The notes under the pieces: generated by a model
The model's database searches: none
Seen by the model: only the letters and a program-made list of their open reading frames with translations
What the model was told of the DNA's origin: nothing
Source of the DNA: Caldilineaceae bacterium bin5
GTDB taxonomy: Bacteria > Chloroflexota > Anaerolineae > Caldilineales > Caldilineaceae
Assembly: GCA_002238445.1 (NCBI GenBank)
Contig: MPML01000002.1
Coordinates: 1 to 64,000 of the forward strand
DNA length: 64,000 nt
Direction of reading: 5' to 3'
Part shown: one piece after another, positions 35,668 to 45,421 of the stretch
Numbering within the stretch: the stretch's first letter is position 1
Layout of the letters: each line of letters starts with the position of its first letter
Made by a program: the position numbers and the translations under genes

Positions 35668-35680
35668 GGAAAGCGCTTAT
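35668..35680 (-). promoter_or_regulatory. Possible LacI-family operator before a binding-protein gene
   Basis: GGAAAGCGCTTAT, centred on the palindrome AAGCGCTT, sits about 30-40 bases before the ATG of the binding-protein gene. LacI-type regulators of sugar importers bind palindromes with a central CG of this kind. The rest of the 337-base gap between the two binding-protein genes holds nothing else recognisable. Weak evidence from one site. Confidence 0.3.
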
Positions 35681-35976
35681 GCTTCGCTCAACCGAAGCCC
35701 GGTTCAGCCGAATTCTGGCCGTGGTGGTCCTGTGTGCTCCGGTTGGGCTTTTTTACGAGGACTGCTCGGGGTATCCCTGGGAACGCTCGCAGAACTGCTG
35801 GGACGCAAGTCCGCAGGCAAAGCTTCCAAGAGCCCGGACTGCCGAATTCCAATGGGCGACGGCGTAATTTAGTGGAACCGTGAATTTGACGCGGCCCTGG
35901 GCGAGGCCAGCGAGACTGGGGCGACGGGGGCTGGATGCCCCCGACCCCAAGTTCACATCGTGTTTGCAGAGCGTGC

Positions 35977-37347
35977 CTAGTTGTATTTGTCGATGATGCG
36001 CTGAACTTCGGCTTCGGCGGCCGCCATAAGGTCGCCTAGATCATCATCGGTATGCACAGCGAGATCCCACAACTCATACATGGATTGCTGGGCTTCTTGT
36101 GCGCCTTTGAACAAAGCCCAGAAGCGGGTGTTGGTGGCGTAGGCGGGCATCTCGCCGGCGACCTTCATGAACTCCTTGCCTTCTATAGCATCGAGCCAGC
36201 GCTGGTCGGCGAAGTGACTCTTGGTGAAGGGGAAGTAGCCGGTCTCAAGGCAGAATTCGAGATAAGGATCTCCGAGCGCCCACCACTCTGAGAACTCGTA
36301 GGCGGCAGCTTCACGATTCTTGTCATCCTGGACGGGCATCCACAGCTCTTTGTCGTACCAGGGGGTGGCGGTAATTTGATGCACGGGATGGCTGGGTGTG
36401 TAAAGGGCGCCAAGCCCACCTTCTCCGATCTGCATTTCGAAGTCGAGCAGACCCCAGTTGCCGACTTCCTGGAATACGACTTTGCCGGTAACGAGGCCCT
36501 TTTCCGGCGGTTTTTCGGTGGCGGCGCCGCTGGCATAGGCATCGCGCAAGTACTGGAGGGAATCGCGGACACCATCATTGTTGATAGTGGCTTTTGTGCT
36601 AGTTTCGTCAACGTAGAGCTGACCGGCGGTCCAGGGCAAATATTCCTGGATGGCGAAGTGCTGCCAATAGGCGACACCCCAGATATCGACCTCGTTGGCG
36701 TCAAAGCCATCTTCATCGGGGCGGTTGCCGTTTACGTCGCGGGTAACTGCGACACCCCATTCGATGAGTTCATCCCAGGTCCAGTCCTTGGGCGGCGGTT
36801 CCATGCCGGATTCTTCGAGGGCAGCGACGTTGTAGGCGAAGAGGACAACGACTTGCTCGTAGGGCATGCCCCAAAAGTTGCCGCCCACGGTTGGTGGGGC
36901 GTAAATGGCTTCGATGCCATCGACGAAGTCGTCGAAGTCAACACCGGAGGCCTCCATGTAGTCTTGCTGATTGACGATCAGACCCTCGTCAATGGCCTGG
37001 ATGACTGAGGTGTAACCAGCCCAGAACAGGTCGGGCGCTGTGCCGGCGGCAAGATCTGCTTGTACACGGGACATCTCATAGCCGGTCTTGAGCTCTACCT
37101 GTACCTCCGTGTCCGGAACTACGGAGTCGTAACGTTCGAGAATCTTTCGCTGGTTGCCGCCGAGCATATTGGTGTCCGGGTGAGGATAGGTGTACACGAC
37201 GGTATACCCTTCGGCGGCGGGCATATCGCCTTCGTCGGACGCGGCGCCCGGGGCAGGCGCCGTCCCGCAGGCAGCGAGGACTGCTCCCGCGGCGGTTGCG
37301 CCGGACAAGGTCAGGAAGTCTCGGCGGCTTACACTACGTCTAATCAT
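35977..37347 (-). CDS. Extracellular sugar-binding lipoprotein of an ABC importer, Tat-exported (second)
   Basis: A 456-residue solute-binding protein. The ATG at 37347 follows AAAGGAGAG and gives MIRRSVSRRDFLTLSGATAA, a twin-arginine signal, then the lipobox VLAAC. The upstream codons to 37392 are not needed. It is the first gene of the importer region and is transcribed from the promoter at 37459-37487. Which permease pair it serves is not certain; by elimination it may feed the pair at 30425-32281. Confidence 0.87.
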   Translation of the reverse strand: MIRRSVSRRDFLTLSGATAAGAVLAACGTAPAPGAASDEGDMPAAEGYTVVYTYPHPDTNMLGGNQRKILERYDSVVPDTEVQVELKTGYEMSRVQADLAAGTAPDLFWAGYTSVIQAIDEGLIVNQQDYMEASGVDFDDFVDGIEAIYAPPTVGGNFWGMPYEQVVVLFAYNVAALEESGMEPPPKDWTWDELIEWGVAVTRDVNGNRPDEDGFDANEVDIWGVAYWQHFAIQEYLPWTAGQLYVDETSTKATINNDGVRDSLQYLRDAYASGAATEKPPEKGLVTGKVVFQEVGNWGLLDFEMQIGEGGLGALYTPSHPVHQITATPWYDKELWMPVQDDKNREAAAYEFSEWWALGDPYLEFCLETGYFPFTKSHFADQRWLDAIEGKEFMKVAGEMPAYATNTRFWALFKGAQEAQQSMYELWDLAVHTDDDLGDLMAAAEAEVQRIIDKYN

Positions 37348-37458
37348 GATGCTCTCCTTTGGGTGGCAAGCGAGAGAGGTCCACTCGGTCAAAGACCTCC
37401 ATTCAGTCAGAAAACGGAGTATACGAATTCAGATTCTGGCCGAGGGGAGATTTTCAAC

Positions 37459-37487
37459 AATATAGAATAAAGGATTGGACGTGTCAA
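37459..37487 (-). promoter_or_regulatory. Sigma-70 promoter of the sugar importer region
   Basis: On the minus strand: TTGACA, a 17-base spacer and TATATT, about 112 bases before the first binding-protein ATG. The -35 box is a full consensus match and the -10 box differs at one position. Confidence 0.7.
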
Positions 37488-37635
37488 GTGCGCGAATTTC
37501 GTCGTGTGTGCCCCGGGATCCGAAGTCCATTGACCGAACTGTAAATGGTGGACGGTCGGGGAAAGGCGTGCTTTCGGACGAGGAATAGAATCCAAAATGG
37601 TCGGAGTGTTCTCATCTTTTGTTCTTTTCGGTCGC

Positions 37636-37663
37636 TTGTCATCTTAAGAGCAGGTGTTACAAT
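37636..37663 (+). promoter_or_regulatory. Sigma-70 promoter of the MFS transporter gene
   Basis: TTGTCA, a 16-base spacer and TACAAT, ending about 90 bases before ATG 37754. It is divergent from the importer promoter, 150 bases away. Confidence 0.55.
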
Positions 37664-37753
37664 CAGCCGATACCCGCTTGAGTTGCCCATCACCAACAGT
37701 CCACTCGCCCTGGCGCTGGAGACGGGCGAGTCCAGACAGGAACAGAGTTCCCT

Positions 37754-38971
37754 ATGTCAATTACAGCAGATCATCGCGCAGATCCAGCAACCGTCCAGGA
37801 CGAACCGCCGGAAAGCAAGACGTTCCAGACTCGAGAGGTGTTGACTATCGTGACGGGCCATTTCGTCCACGACATTTTCACCGCGTTTGTGCCGCCTCTA
37901 CTTCCTTTGATTCGAGAAAGGCTGGCGGCCGACTATGCAGCGATCGGAGCCCTTGCGGTCTTCATGCAGATTCCCAGTCTTCTGCAACCGTTCATTGGCC
38001 ATGCAGCCGACAGGATTAGTTTACGATATTTCATCATTCTGGCTCCGGCGGTGACTGCCAGCGTTTGTAGCGCACTGGGCCTGGCGGACAGCTACGTACT
38101 GCTGGCCCTGATGCTGTTTGTAGTGGGTCTGAGCTCGGCTGTCTTTCATGCGCCGGCGCCGGCGATGATCGGGCGCATATCGGGCAACCGAGTAGGTAGG
38201 GGCATGAGCTTTTTCATGGCGGGTGGAGAGCTGGGGCGGACGGTAGGGCCCTTGATGGTGATCGCAGCCGTCAGCTGGTTTGGGGTTGAGGGAATATGGC
38301 GGGTGGCCGTGTTTGGCTGGTTGGCCTCAATTTTCCTTTACTGGCGACTGCGCGGGGTCTCGGCCAGGCCTGCGCCGGGCAGGGTTCTTTCCCTTAAGCG
38401 TTTGCTACCGGCTGCCCGGAGAGTTTACCCTCCCCTGCTTTGGATCATGGCAGCCCGTGTCTTTATGTCGATTTCGATGACGACCTATTTGCCGATTTTC
38501 ATGCAGGATGTGAAGGGTTATGAGTTCGAGATGGCGGGGCTTTCGTTAACGCTGTTGGAAGGGGCGGGTGTGTTAGGCGCTCTGACAATGGGCACAGCTA
38601 GCGACTGGTTGGGGCGGAAACGGATCCTGATTGTTCTATTTCTTGTGTCGCCCGTCCTATTCCTGGGATTTCTGAACAGTTCAGGCTGGATGCTATTTGC
38701 ATTTCTGTTACCTCTTGGATTTGCGATGCTCTCGCCATCTGCTGTGTTGTTGGCGGTTGTGCAGGACAGTTTTCAACATAACCGGGCCCTGGCAAACGGC
38801 CTCTTTCTGATGGCCAATTTCGTGATCCGGTCGCCCGCTTTGTGGTTGCTGGGGTTCACGGCAGACAGATTCGGACTTTCGACCGCGTTTCTGATCAGTG
38901 GGCTAATCGCTTTTGTTGGCGTGCCGGCTGTTCTGAGGCTGCCGGAGCGGCGTAGCGAGCAGAGTGAGTAA
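37754..38971 (+). CDS. Major facilitator superfamily transporter
   Basis: A 405-residue protein with about 12 transmembrane helices after a 27-residue hydrophilic N terminus. The family-typical loop between helices 2 and 3 reads GHAADRISLRYF, and the symmetric loop in the second half reads GTASDWLGRKRIL. The overall pattern (VTGHFVHDIFTAFVPPLLP at helix 1) resembles the Fsr/fosmidomycin-resistance-type exporters. Substrate unknown. It ends 44 bases before the convergent dgkA gene. Confidence 0.85.
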   Translation: MSITADHRADPATVQDEPPESKTFQTREVLTIVTGHFVHDIFTAFVPPLLPLIRERLAADYAAIGALAVFMQIPSLLQPFIGHAADRISLRYFIILAPAVTASVCSALGLADSYVLLALMLFVVGLSSAVFHAPAPAMIGRISGNRVGRGMSFFMAGGELGRTVGPLMVIAAVSWFGVEGIWRVAVFGWLASIFLYWRLRGVSARPAPGRVLSLKRLLPAARRVYPPLLWIMAARVFMSISMTTYLPIFMQDVKGYEFEMAGLSLTLLEGAGVLGALTMGTASDWLGRKRILIVLFLVSPVLFLGFLNSSGWMLFAFLLPLGFAMLSPSAVLLAVVQDSFQHNRALANGLFLMANFVIRSPALWLLGFTADRFGLSTAFLISGLIAFVGVPAVLRLPERRSEQSE

Positions 38972-39015
38972 GCAGTTCTTGAATGCGTTCCCGCCGTTGC
39001 ATAGAGGCGCAGATC

Positions 39016-39393
39016 TTAGAAGAGGAGTTGCCAGAGGCGGGGCAGGAAGATGATCAGACCTGCAACGGCGCTGCCCAGGGCCACCAGCAGTATGGCGCCG
39101 GCGGCTGTGTCTTTTGCGGTTTTCGCGAGAGGATGAAAAGTGGGTGAGGCCAGATCCACAAGTGCTTCGATGGCGGTATTGAGAAGCTCCAGGCCGATGA
39201 CCAGCGCAATCAGAGCGACGACGACGGCCCACTCTGCCCTGCTGATACGCAGGGCAAACCCGGCGATGACGGCTACAGCAGCGATGCCAAAGTGAATGCG
39301 GACGTTACGCTGGCTGTGAAGAGCGTGGCGCACCCCAGCGCAGGCGAAGGCGAGACTTTGCCAGAAGGTGCGGGCACGAGCAGGCGGGCTCAT
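39016..39393 (-). CDS. dgkA: Diacylglycerol / undecaprenol kinase
   Basis: A 125-residue membrane kinase with three transmembrane helices. It carries the family signature: a glutamate before NTAIEALVDL and KTAKDTAAGAILL. In Gram-positive-type bacteria the homologue phosphorylates undecaprenol, feeding the cell wall carrier pool; in E. coli it recycles diacylglycerol. Which applies here is not known. The ATG directly follows the ybeY stop codon, as is common (ybeY-dgkA operon). Confidence 0.9.
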   Translation of the reverse strand: MSPPARARTFWQSLAFACAGVRHALHSQRNVRIHFGIAAVAVIAGFALRISRAEWAVVVALIALVIGLELLNTAIEALVDLASPTFHPLAKTAKDTAAGAILLVALGSAVAGLIIFLPRLWQLLF

Positions 39394-39903
39394 TTACCAG
39401 TCCGGTGTCGCAAGCCGGGGCGCAAGATCTTCGGCGGTCAACGTGGAGAGGATTTGGTTCTGTTTGCGCCACATTGCCGCCTGCCGTGCGTCGGTGTCAT
39501 GATCATAGCCAAGCAGGTGCAGGGTGCCATGAACGACCAGGAGTTGAAGCTCTGCGGAGAGCGAGTGGCCGAAATGTCGGGCTTGGCGTGAAGCATAGGG
39601 GAAAGCGAGCAGCAGATCACCTAATTCATCATCCATTTCCGCGGCCAGGGTGTCAGGAACATCGGCTGAGAAAGGCGATCCCTCGTTGATGGCGAAACTC
39701 AGCACATCGGTTGGGGCATCCTGCTGGCGGTAGAGTCGGTTGTAGCGCTGTACTTCGTCGTCGTCCACCACCAGAATCGAAAGCACGTTACCGGCCCGTC
39801 CACAGGCGCGCAGAGTTGCCTGAACTGCGGCCAAAAGCCAGGCTTGTTCCACGTATGTCTGAAATGGTTCATCAATTTGAATGTATATCTGCTCGTTCGT
39901 CAT
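39394..39903 (-). CDS. ybeY: Endoribonuclease YbeY, rRNA maturation factor
   Basis: A 169-residue metal-dependent RNase involved in 16S rRNA 3' end processing and ribosome quality control. The zinc site H-x3-H-x5-H is present in HGTLHLLGYDHD. ATG 39903 (MTNEQIYIQIDEPF) fits the family start; the frame reaches 40026, but the extra 41 residues look non-coding. It is coupled to dgkA and divergent from obgE. Confidence 0.93.
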   Translation of the reverse strand: MTNEQIYIQIDEPFQTYVEQAWLLAAVQATLRACGRAGNVLSILVVDDDEVQRYNRLYRQQDAPTDVLSFAINEGSPFSADVPDTLAAEMDDELGDLLLAFPYASRQARHFGHSLSAELQLLVVHGTLHLLGYDHDTDARQAAMWRKQNQILSTLTAEDLAPRLATPDW

Positions 39904-40152
39904 CGCTAGTGTCCAACCGGGCGTCCTATGCAGGCGAGTAACTTTCAAGGCCGACGGCCTACCAGGAGATCTGGGCGGGAGGTTCCAGTCATTGCCGCCG
40001 CGCGGTACCATTATACCGCCGGACAAGGCCGAGGCAACTTCTTGTTGAAGAGCGATCGTCTCCGCTAGAATAGAGGTCGATGACCCAGAGAAAGAGGTTG
40101 GAAATGAGATTGGGGAAGAAGGTTAAGCCACAAGCGTTAGGCGTTTACAGTC

Positions 40153-41439
40153 ATGTTTTTTGATCGAGCCAAGATACATGTGGAAGCGGGGAAGGGCGGC
40201 AACGGCATTGTCGCTTTCCTGCGCGAGAAGTTTATGCCCCTGGGAGGGCCCGCGGGCGGCAATGGCGGCGGGGGCGGGGATGTCTATCTCGTTGCCGACC
40301 CAAGCATAAATACGCTGCAACACTTTCGACGCAAAGTACATTTTCGGGCCGAGCGCGGCGGGCACGGCGGCGGCACCAAGAAAGCAGGCGCAACCGGTGA
40401 AGACCTGCTGATCGCGGTGCCGGTAGGGACAATCGCGCGCATCGCCGAGACCGATACAGTCCTCGCTGACTTGGTAGGGGACGGGCAACAAGCCATGGTC
40501 GCCAGAGGAGGCCGAGGAGGGCGAGGAAACGCAGCGTTCAAAAGCGGACGTAACCGTGCGCCGCGACTAGCCGAAAATGGCGAAGCGGGAGAGGAGCGCT
40601 GGCTGGAGCTGGAACTGAAGATCGTAGCCGATGCAGGGATCGTCGGCGTTCCCAATGCGGGCAAATCGACGCTGCTGAGCGTCATCAGCAAAGCCACTCC
40701 GAAAATTGCCGACTATGCTTTCACGACGATTGTTCCCAATTTGGGTGTGGCGGATGTGAACCACGTGCAGATCGTGTTTGCGGACATTCCCGGTCTGTTG
40801 GAGGGCGCGCACGATGGCGTCGGCCTTGGATTGGAGTTTCTGCGTCATGTCGAACGCAGCCGCGTGTTGGTACATCTTCTTGACGGCGCGAGCCCGGATC
40901 CAGCAGGCGATTTTGAAGTCATTAACCAGGAGATGATGCTTTTTAACCCTAATTTGGCGAAACGACCGCAGTTGGTCGTCCTCAACAAGATCGATCTGCC
41001 GCAAGCAAGGGAGATGTTGCCGCGCCTGCAAGAGGAATTGGCGGATGCGGACAATCCGGTCATCGCGATAAGCGCGGTGACCGGGGAAAACGTGCAGCAA
41101 CTCTTGTACGACGTAAAATCGCTTCTGGACGGGCTTCCGGCGCCCATTGCGACGGAGGAGGCCGAAGCGTTGCCGACGCTCTCGCCTGCCGAAGATGAAC
41201 GGTCGTTCCAGGTAACCCGCCTTGATGATGATCTGTGGCGGGTGGAAGGGGTGGCGATCGAGCGGGTGGCGCAGATGACGAACTGGGACTACTACGAGTC
41301 CGGATTGCGGTTCCAGCGAATCCTGTCGGCGATGGGGATCTCCAAATCCTTGCGCGAACTTGGTGTTGAGGACGGAGATACCGTGCAGATTGGCGCGGTC
41401 GAACTGGTGTGGGGATTCGAAAACGCACTGGGGGAGTGA
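40153..41439 (+). CDS. obgE: Obg-type GTPase
   Basis: A 428-residue ribosome-associated GTPase linked to 50S assembly and stress control. The N-terminal glycine-rich Obg fold spans residues 1-157 ([14 protein letters not shown]). The G domain has G1 GVPNAGKST near 165-173, G3 DIPGL, G4 NKID and G5 SAVTG. The C-terminal OCT domain follows (about 350-425), as in Gram-positive-type Obg proteins. It is followed by nadD, a common pairing. Confidence 0.97.
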   Translation: MFFDRAKIHVEAGKGGNGIVAFLREKFMPLGGPAGGNGGGGGDVYLVADPSINTLQHFRRKVHFRAERGGHGGGTKKAGATGEDLLIAVPVGTIARIAETDTVLADLVGDGQQAMVARGGRGGRGNAAFKSGRNRAPRLAENGEAGEERWLELELKIVADAGIVGVPNAGKSTLLSVISKATPKIADYAFTTIVPNLGVADVNHVQIVFADIPGLLEGAHDGVGLGLEFLRHVERSRVLVHLLDGASPDPAGDFEVINQEMMLFNPNLAKRPQLVVLNKIDLPQAREMLPRLQEELADADNPVIAISAVTGENVQQLLYDVKSLLDGLPAPIATEEAEALPTLSPAEDERSFQVTRLDDDLWRVEGVAIERVAQMTNWDYYESGLRFQRILSAMGISKSLRELGVEDGDTVQIGAVELVWGFENALGE

Positions 41440-41556
41440 GAACGTCAGTTGCCGGTGTGCAGTTGCCATCGATTGGGCCGGTCGCAGGACGGAGGCCGGC
41501 GGCACTGGTTAGAGACAGGGCTGGGTCGAGGCAACAGTTCACTGGATATTGGAAGA

Positions 41557-42183
41557 ATGAGTTCGGAATACAGATTGAGCGGCAAGCGCATTGGTGTTTT
41601 CGGAGGCACCTTTGATCCGATTCATATTGGGCACCTCATTCTGGTAGAGGAGGCCCGGTATCAGCTGCTGTTGGATCAGGTTGTACTGGCGCCCGCCGGC
41701 GATCCCCCGCATAAACCTGACAGCCCAATTTCCCCATTACATCATAGGTTGGCGATGTGCCGACTAGCGGTTGCCGACGAAGATAAGATCGGCATCAGTC
41801 TGATAGACGCCGAGCGTCCCGGACCCCACTACACGTCCGATATGCTGCGGCTGCTTCGCAAAGAGATGGACGCGGACGCGCAGATTTTTTTTCTGATGGG
41901 GCTGGACAGTTTACGCGACCTGCCCACCTGGCATGAGCCAGATTGGCTAGTGCGAAACTGCAGGCTGGTTGCCCTGCGACGCCACGATGTAGAGATCGAC
42001 TGGGGTAACCTGGAAGCCGTAATACCCGGCGTGCGGGAACGGGTCGATGTTCTGGAAATGCCTGAACTGGAGATTGCAAGCAGCGCTCTACGGGAAAGGG
42101 TTCGTACGGAGCAGCCGATTCGCTTTCAGGTCCCCCGTGCGGTCGAACGCTACATACTTGAACAGGGGCTATACCGGCCTTAA
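41557..42183 (+). CDS. nadD: Nicotinate-nucleotide adenylyltransferase
   Basis: A 208-residue enzyme joining nicotinate mononucleotide with ATP in NAD synthesis. It has the nucleotidyltransferase motif [12 protein letters not shown] and the C-terminal SSALRER (ISSTxIR-type) motif. The ATG at 41557 follows TTGGAAGA; the frame extends 36 codons upstream, but that part has no family match. It is transcribed with obgE after a 117-base gap. Confidence 0.95.
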   Translation: MSSEYRLSGKRIGVFGGTFDPIHIGHLILVEEARYQLLLDQVVLAPAGDPPHKPDSPISPLHHRLAMCRLAVADEDKIGISLIDAERPGPHYTSDMLRLLRKEMDADAQIFFLMGLDSLRDLPTWHEPDWLVRNCRLVALRRHDVEIDWGNLEAVIPGVRERVDVLEMPELEIASSALRERVRTEQPIRFQVPRAVERYILEQGLYRP

Positions 42184-42197
42184 GTCCGAGAATCAAA

Positions 42198-42220
42198 GGG
42201 CAGGCGACTTCTGCCTGCCC
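42198..42220. terminator. Hairpin between convergent nadD and S41 peptidase genes
   Basis: GGGCAGGC (42198-42205) pairs with GCCTGCCC (42213-42220) around a 7-base loop, 15 bases after the nadD stop. Being symmetric and between convergent genes, it can serve both directions. It lacks a long T-run. Confidence 0.6.
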
Positions 42221-42251
42221 TCACTGCGGTCTCCTCTCTAACTCTCCTTTG

Positions 42252-43565
42252 TCACTCGGATGTCACAAAATCATGCGGCGCGGCATTCAGGAGCGGCGTT
42301 GCATGCACTTCGACCCCCAGTTGCTCAAGCGCCCTTAGGAATTGGGTATCTTCGATAGTGCTGAACTGATCTTCAGTCAGATTTCTAAGCAGATCTGCAT
42401 TCACATGCTTGTAACTGGCCGGTTGCGCGATTTCCAGATCAGGGGTCACGCCATGGCCTTTGATGAGGTTGCCGTTGGGCGATAGCCAGTTGGTCACGCC
42501 CAGGAGAATGGCAGAGCCGTCGCTGAGCCCAAACTGGTTGAGGACTGTACCGGTACCGAATGTTGTCTCTCCGATAAGGAAGGCGCGGTCGTTTTCTTTT
42601 AGGGCACCGGCGGTGATTTCGCCGGCACTAGCAGTGCCTTTATTGATCAAGACTACCAAAGGCATTTCCCTGGCATAACCTAGGCCGCGAGAGCGATGGA
42701 CGGTTTGGTTTTGGTTGGCATCGGATTCGATAAGAATCAGATCACCCTTGGGCAAAAACTGACTATTGGCCTGAATGGCCTGCTGCAGGAACCCGCCGGG
42801 GTTGTTGCGCAGGTCCAAAATGATGCCTTTGTTGGCTTGTACCTCTGAGATTTCGCGCAGTGCGGCTTCCAGTTCCCGGTCTACACCTGCGGTAAACTGG
42901 GATATCGAAACGTAGGAGACGTCGGTGTTCGGGATGGGGCTCCAGCTCACGCTGGGCACCTCGATGCGGTCGCGAATGATTGAGACTGTGACCGGATCCT
43001 GTACTTCGGGGCGGCGGACAGTCAGGACGACTTCGGACTCTGCGGGGCCGCGAACGAGGAAGATAACCTGGTCCAACGATTTTCCTTCGACCGATTCACC
43101 GTCCACTTCCACGATTACATCGCCGGCGAGAATGCCTGCCTGTTCAGCAGGCGAACCGTTGATGGGGGCTACGATCAGGACATGGCCGTCTTCCATGGAG
43201 ACATAGGCACCGATGCCTTCGAAAGAGCCTTCGAGGCTGGTTTGGTGCAGTTTTACTGCATCCGGGGGAAGGAATGTAGTGTGTCCTTCGTCGCCCAAAG
43301 AGGCTAGCATCCCTTCGATAGCGCCATATGTCATCGTGGTGAAGTCGACGCGGTCGCGGTCGACAAAGTGGGAGACGACATAGTCCCACGCTTCCCAGAA
43401 GATGGCGAATTCGGCGGGACGGACCTCGGCCGCCTGGGCCGACCGGATTGTGTAGCCGGAGATATTGCCGCCGACAAACGCCAGCGCCATCAGCCAGACG
43501 ACAATAACAGACAGTACCAACCGCCTAGCTAATGAGGATCGGAAAGATAGTTTCATTCCATTCAT
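42252..43565 (-). CDS. ctpA: S41 peptidase, carboxyl-terminal processing protease-like
   Basis: A 437-residue exported protein: an N-terminal signal anchor (about 14-36), a substrate-entry helix region, a PDZ domain (about 115-185) and an S41 peptidase domain. The catalytic serine S313 is in NKGTASAGEI. The lysine that should follow 25 residues later in a TFGKG motif is threonine here (T338, in ETTFGTGTVL). In E. coli Prc and plant CtpA this lysine is the general base. The protein may use another residue, be a separate S41 subgroup, or be inactive. Apart from this it looks intact. Confidence 0.85.
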   Translation of the reverse strand: MNGMKLSFRSSLARRLVLSVIVVWLMALAFVGGNISGYTIRSAQAAEVRPAEFAIFWEAWDYVVSHFVDRDRVDFTTMTYGAIEGMLASLGDEGHTTFLPPDAVKLHQTSLEGSFEGIGAYVSMEDGHVLIVAPINGSPAEQAGILAGDVIVEVDGESVEGKSLDQVIFLVRGPAESEVVLTVRRPEVQDPVTVSIIRDRIEVPSVSWSPIPNTDVSYVSISQFTAGVDRELEAALREISEVQANKGIILDLRNNPGGFLQQAIQANSQFLPKGDLILIESDANQNQTVHRSRGLGYAREMPLVVLINKGTASAGEITAGALKENDRAFLIGETTFGTGTVLNQFGLSDGSAILLGVTNWLSPNGNLIKGHGVTPDLEIAQPASYKHVNADLLRNLTEDQFSTIEDTQFLRALEQLGVEVHATPLLNAAPHDFVTSE

Positions 43566-43621
43566 TCCATTAATGCACTCTGCGCGCCGGGTGCTCTCAT
43601 TCTGTTCTTTGCAGTCACAAA

Positions 43622-43644
43622 TTGCCTGCAGTTATTGCAGACAA
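43622..43644. promoter_or_regulatory. Inverted repeat before the S41 peptidase gene
   Basis: TTGCCTGCA and TGCAGACAA flank a 5-base centre, with one mismatch between arms. It lies about 57 bases before the ATG of the minus-strand peptidase gene, where an operator would be expected. The rest of the 600-base gap up to 44173 holds no gene. Confidence 0.35.
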
Positions 43645-43903
43645 CAAAGAAAAGTATCAACTATGCACCATCTTTTGGCAAGTATCGGAGGGGGTTTTCA
43701 GCCTACGTTGGGACTACGGTCTGCCTATGTTTTTTGTGCAATCGACGGAACGCGGTTAGCAACAGGTAGGGTGGACACGGCGGCGAAAAATATAGGCAGC
43801 AAGCGAAAGGGAGGATGGATATCGGGGAGGAAAGCGGAAAGGTATTTGCAGTCGCGATTGAGGTGAAAGCGAGAGACAGATTATTCCCAGACTAAGAAGA
43901 AAA

Positions 43904-43958
43904 AAGCTGCCTGATGTATAGACTTACGGGAACCGATAGTCCATCCATCAGACAGCTT
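43904..43958 (-). terminator. Hairpin with T-run, probable terminator of the lipoprotein gene
   Basis: AAGCTGCCTGATG (43904-43916) pairs with CATCAGACAGCTT (43946-43958), 12 of 13 positions. On the minus strand it is followed by TTTTTTCTTCTT, the form of an intrinsic terminator, though the 29-base loop is long. It would end transcription about 215 bases past the lipoprotein gene. Confidence 0.5.
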
Positions 43959-44173
43959 CTTTGTTGTTCAGCGACTGCGGGCTTGATAAATCCCAGACCG
44001 GTAGCCGAGTTAAGAGGCCTTAAACCACGTGGCGTCACAGAAAAGTTGACGGCAGTTGCGACCTGGAACAGGGCAGCCCACGCACTTGCAGAAAAGGGGC
44101 GCAAGCCGTCGGCGTCTGCCCACAAGTAGAGTGAGCATGGCGACGCCGACGGGTTACGAACCCTCTGCTGGTC

Positions 44174-44710
44174 TTAGTTCATGCTGATCGCAATCGAGCC
44201 GGAGTCCTGAGCAACACTGACGCTGGCGGGGAGCATGATATTCTGGGCCAGTACAGCGTTGATCTGCGCATTGACCGGAGCGAGCAGGGCTCCACCCACG
44301 GCCATGCCGCCGGCGCCGGCCGACTGGAGATCAACCATCAGGTGACCGTCGCTCACCATCAGGTTGCCGACGAGGTCAAGCGTATTGCCCATCATGCTGA
44401 CGCCGTCTTTCAGAGTGACGCGGAAATGCATGGCATCGGGCTCAATCCAGACCATAACGGAATCGATCGGCTGATTGGGACCACTGTTGGCTTCGAGAGC
44501 CTTGGTCACGTAGCTGCTGAACTCAGATTCGCTCAGCATTACCTCGCCCATTACGATTCCGCCCATCAGGGCATCCTGGGCCGACAGGGCCGCCTCATGG
44601 GAAATTTCGACATCTCGGGCGGGCGGAGCGGCCGGTGCGGCGCACGCACTAACTACAACCAGCAGCAGAGACAGTACAACGAGTGAAATGAGTGGGGTTC
44701 GTTTGTTCAT
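44174..44710 (-). CDS. Small lipoprotein of unknown function
   Basis: A 178-residue protein. ATG 44710 follows AAGGAG and gives MNKRTPLISLVVLSLLLVV then VSAC, a signal peptide with lipobox (Cys23). The mature part looks like a small alpha/beta lipid-binding-like domain, with a C-terminal region of alternating hydrophobics (QNIMLPASVSVAQDSGSIAI). No family recognised. Single-gene unit. Confidence 0.7.
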   Translation of the reverse strand: MNKRTPLISLVVLSLLLVVVSACAAPAAPPARDVEISHEAALSAQDALMGGIVMGEVMLSESEFSSYVTKALEANSGPNQPIDSVMVWIEPDAMHFRVTLKDGVSMMGNTLDLVGNLMVSDGHLMVDLQSAGAGGMAVGGALLAPVNAQINAVLAQNIMLPASVSVAQDSGSIAISMN

Positions 44711-45421
44711 GATTCTGTTGCTCCTTGAGAGAATTGGGTTTAAGGGAACTTTACTCTTGATCTCATCATGAATTGGTAGAGAAGCCATTAAATGATGACC
44801 ATGAGCTATATCGTCTCACAAGAAAAGGTCAAGCGCAAATCTGAAAAAAAGGGGATTGGCGGGCCTCAGGATCGAAAACTCCGCGTTCTATTCCAAGATT
44901 TTCTGACCGCAACTCTATCTTCTCACAAGAACAATTCCTGTACAAGTCGGAAAAAATCAGAGGGCACCTCCCCGCGTGGGCCTCCAAACTGCCGCGCCTG
45001 CGGGCTCCATATGTTGCGTTGTAGGTTCTGCTAGCTCTTTGATGACTGTGTGATCTCCACTGAAGACTGGCGCCGGGTTGCGCCCAGGGAGAGTGCATCT
45101 GGGCCCATAATACACGTGACGGGGGAACCTGTCAAGCCTGAAAATTGCTATGAATTCACTGAAACATGTTTGCAACGTTCTGATTGTAATCGGTTAACGT
45201 CCTCTTAGGCGTTTGGGCTGCCTATGCTTTCAGCGGTAAGTACGAGAGTCATTCTTGAGCCCTACTCGCTGGGAGGCGTGCCGCCAGAGACGTTCTGCAA
45301 TCTGTGCGGCGGGGGAAGATGTGGGGGCACTCTTAAGAAAAGTGCCTTTCACCCAGGCTTATACGCAGGTATGGATTGCGGACATTAAAGGGATTTGAGC
45401 CGGCAACCTCTCACCCGGCAC
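44711..45421. other. Intergenic stretch, nothing recognised
   Basis: Seven hundred bases between the lipoprotein and ferritin genes. Short frames have no family-like sequence. A GGGATTTGAGCC string near 45388 recalls a tRNA T-arm on the other strand but does not fold as one. No repeat copy was found. Confidence 0.4.

Noticed and set aside
45380..45420. tRNA-like GGGATTTGAGCC on the minus strand
   Set aside because: The flanking bases do not pair as a T-stem or acceptor stem and no anticodon arm can be drawn.
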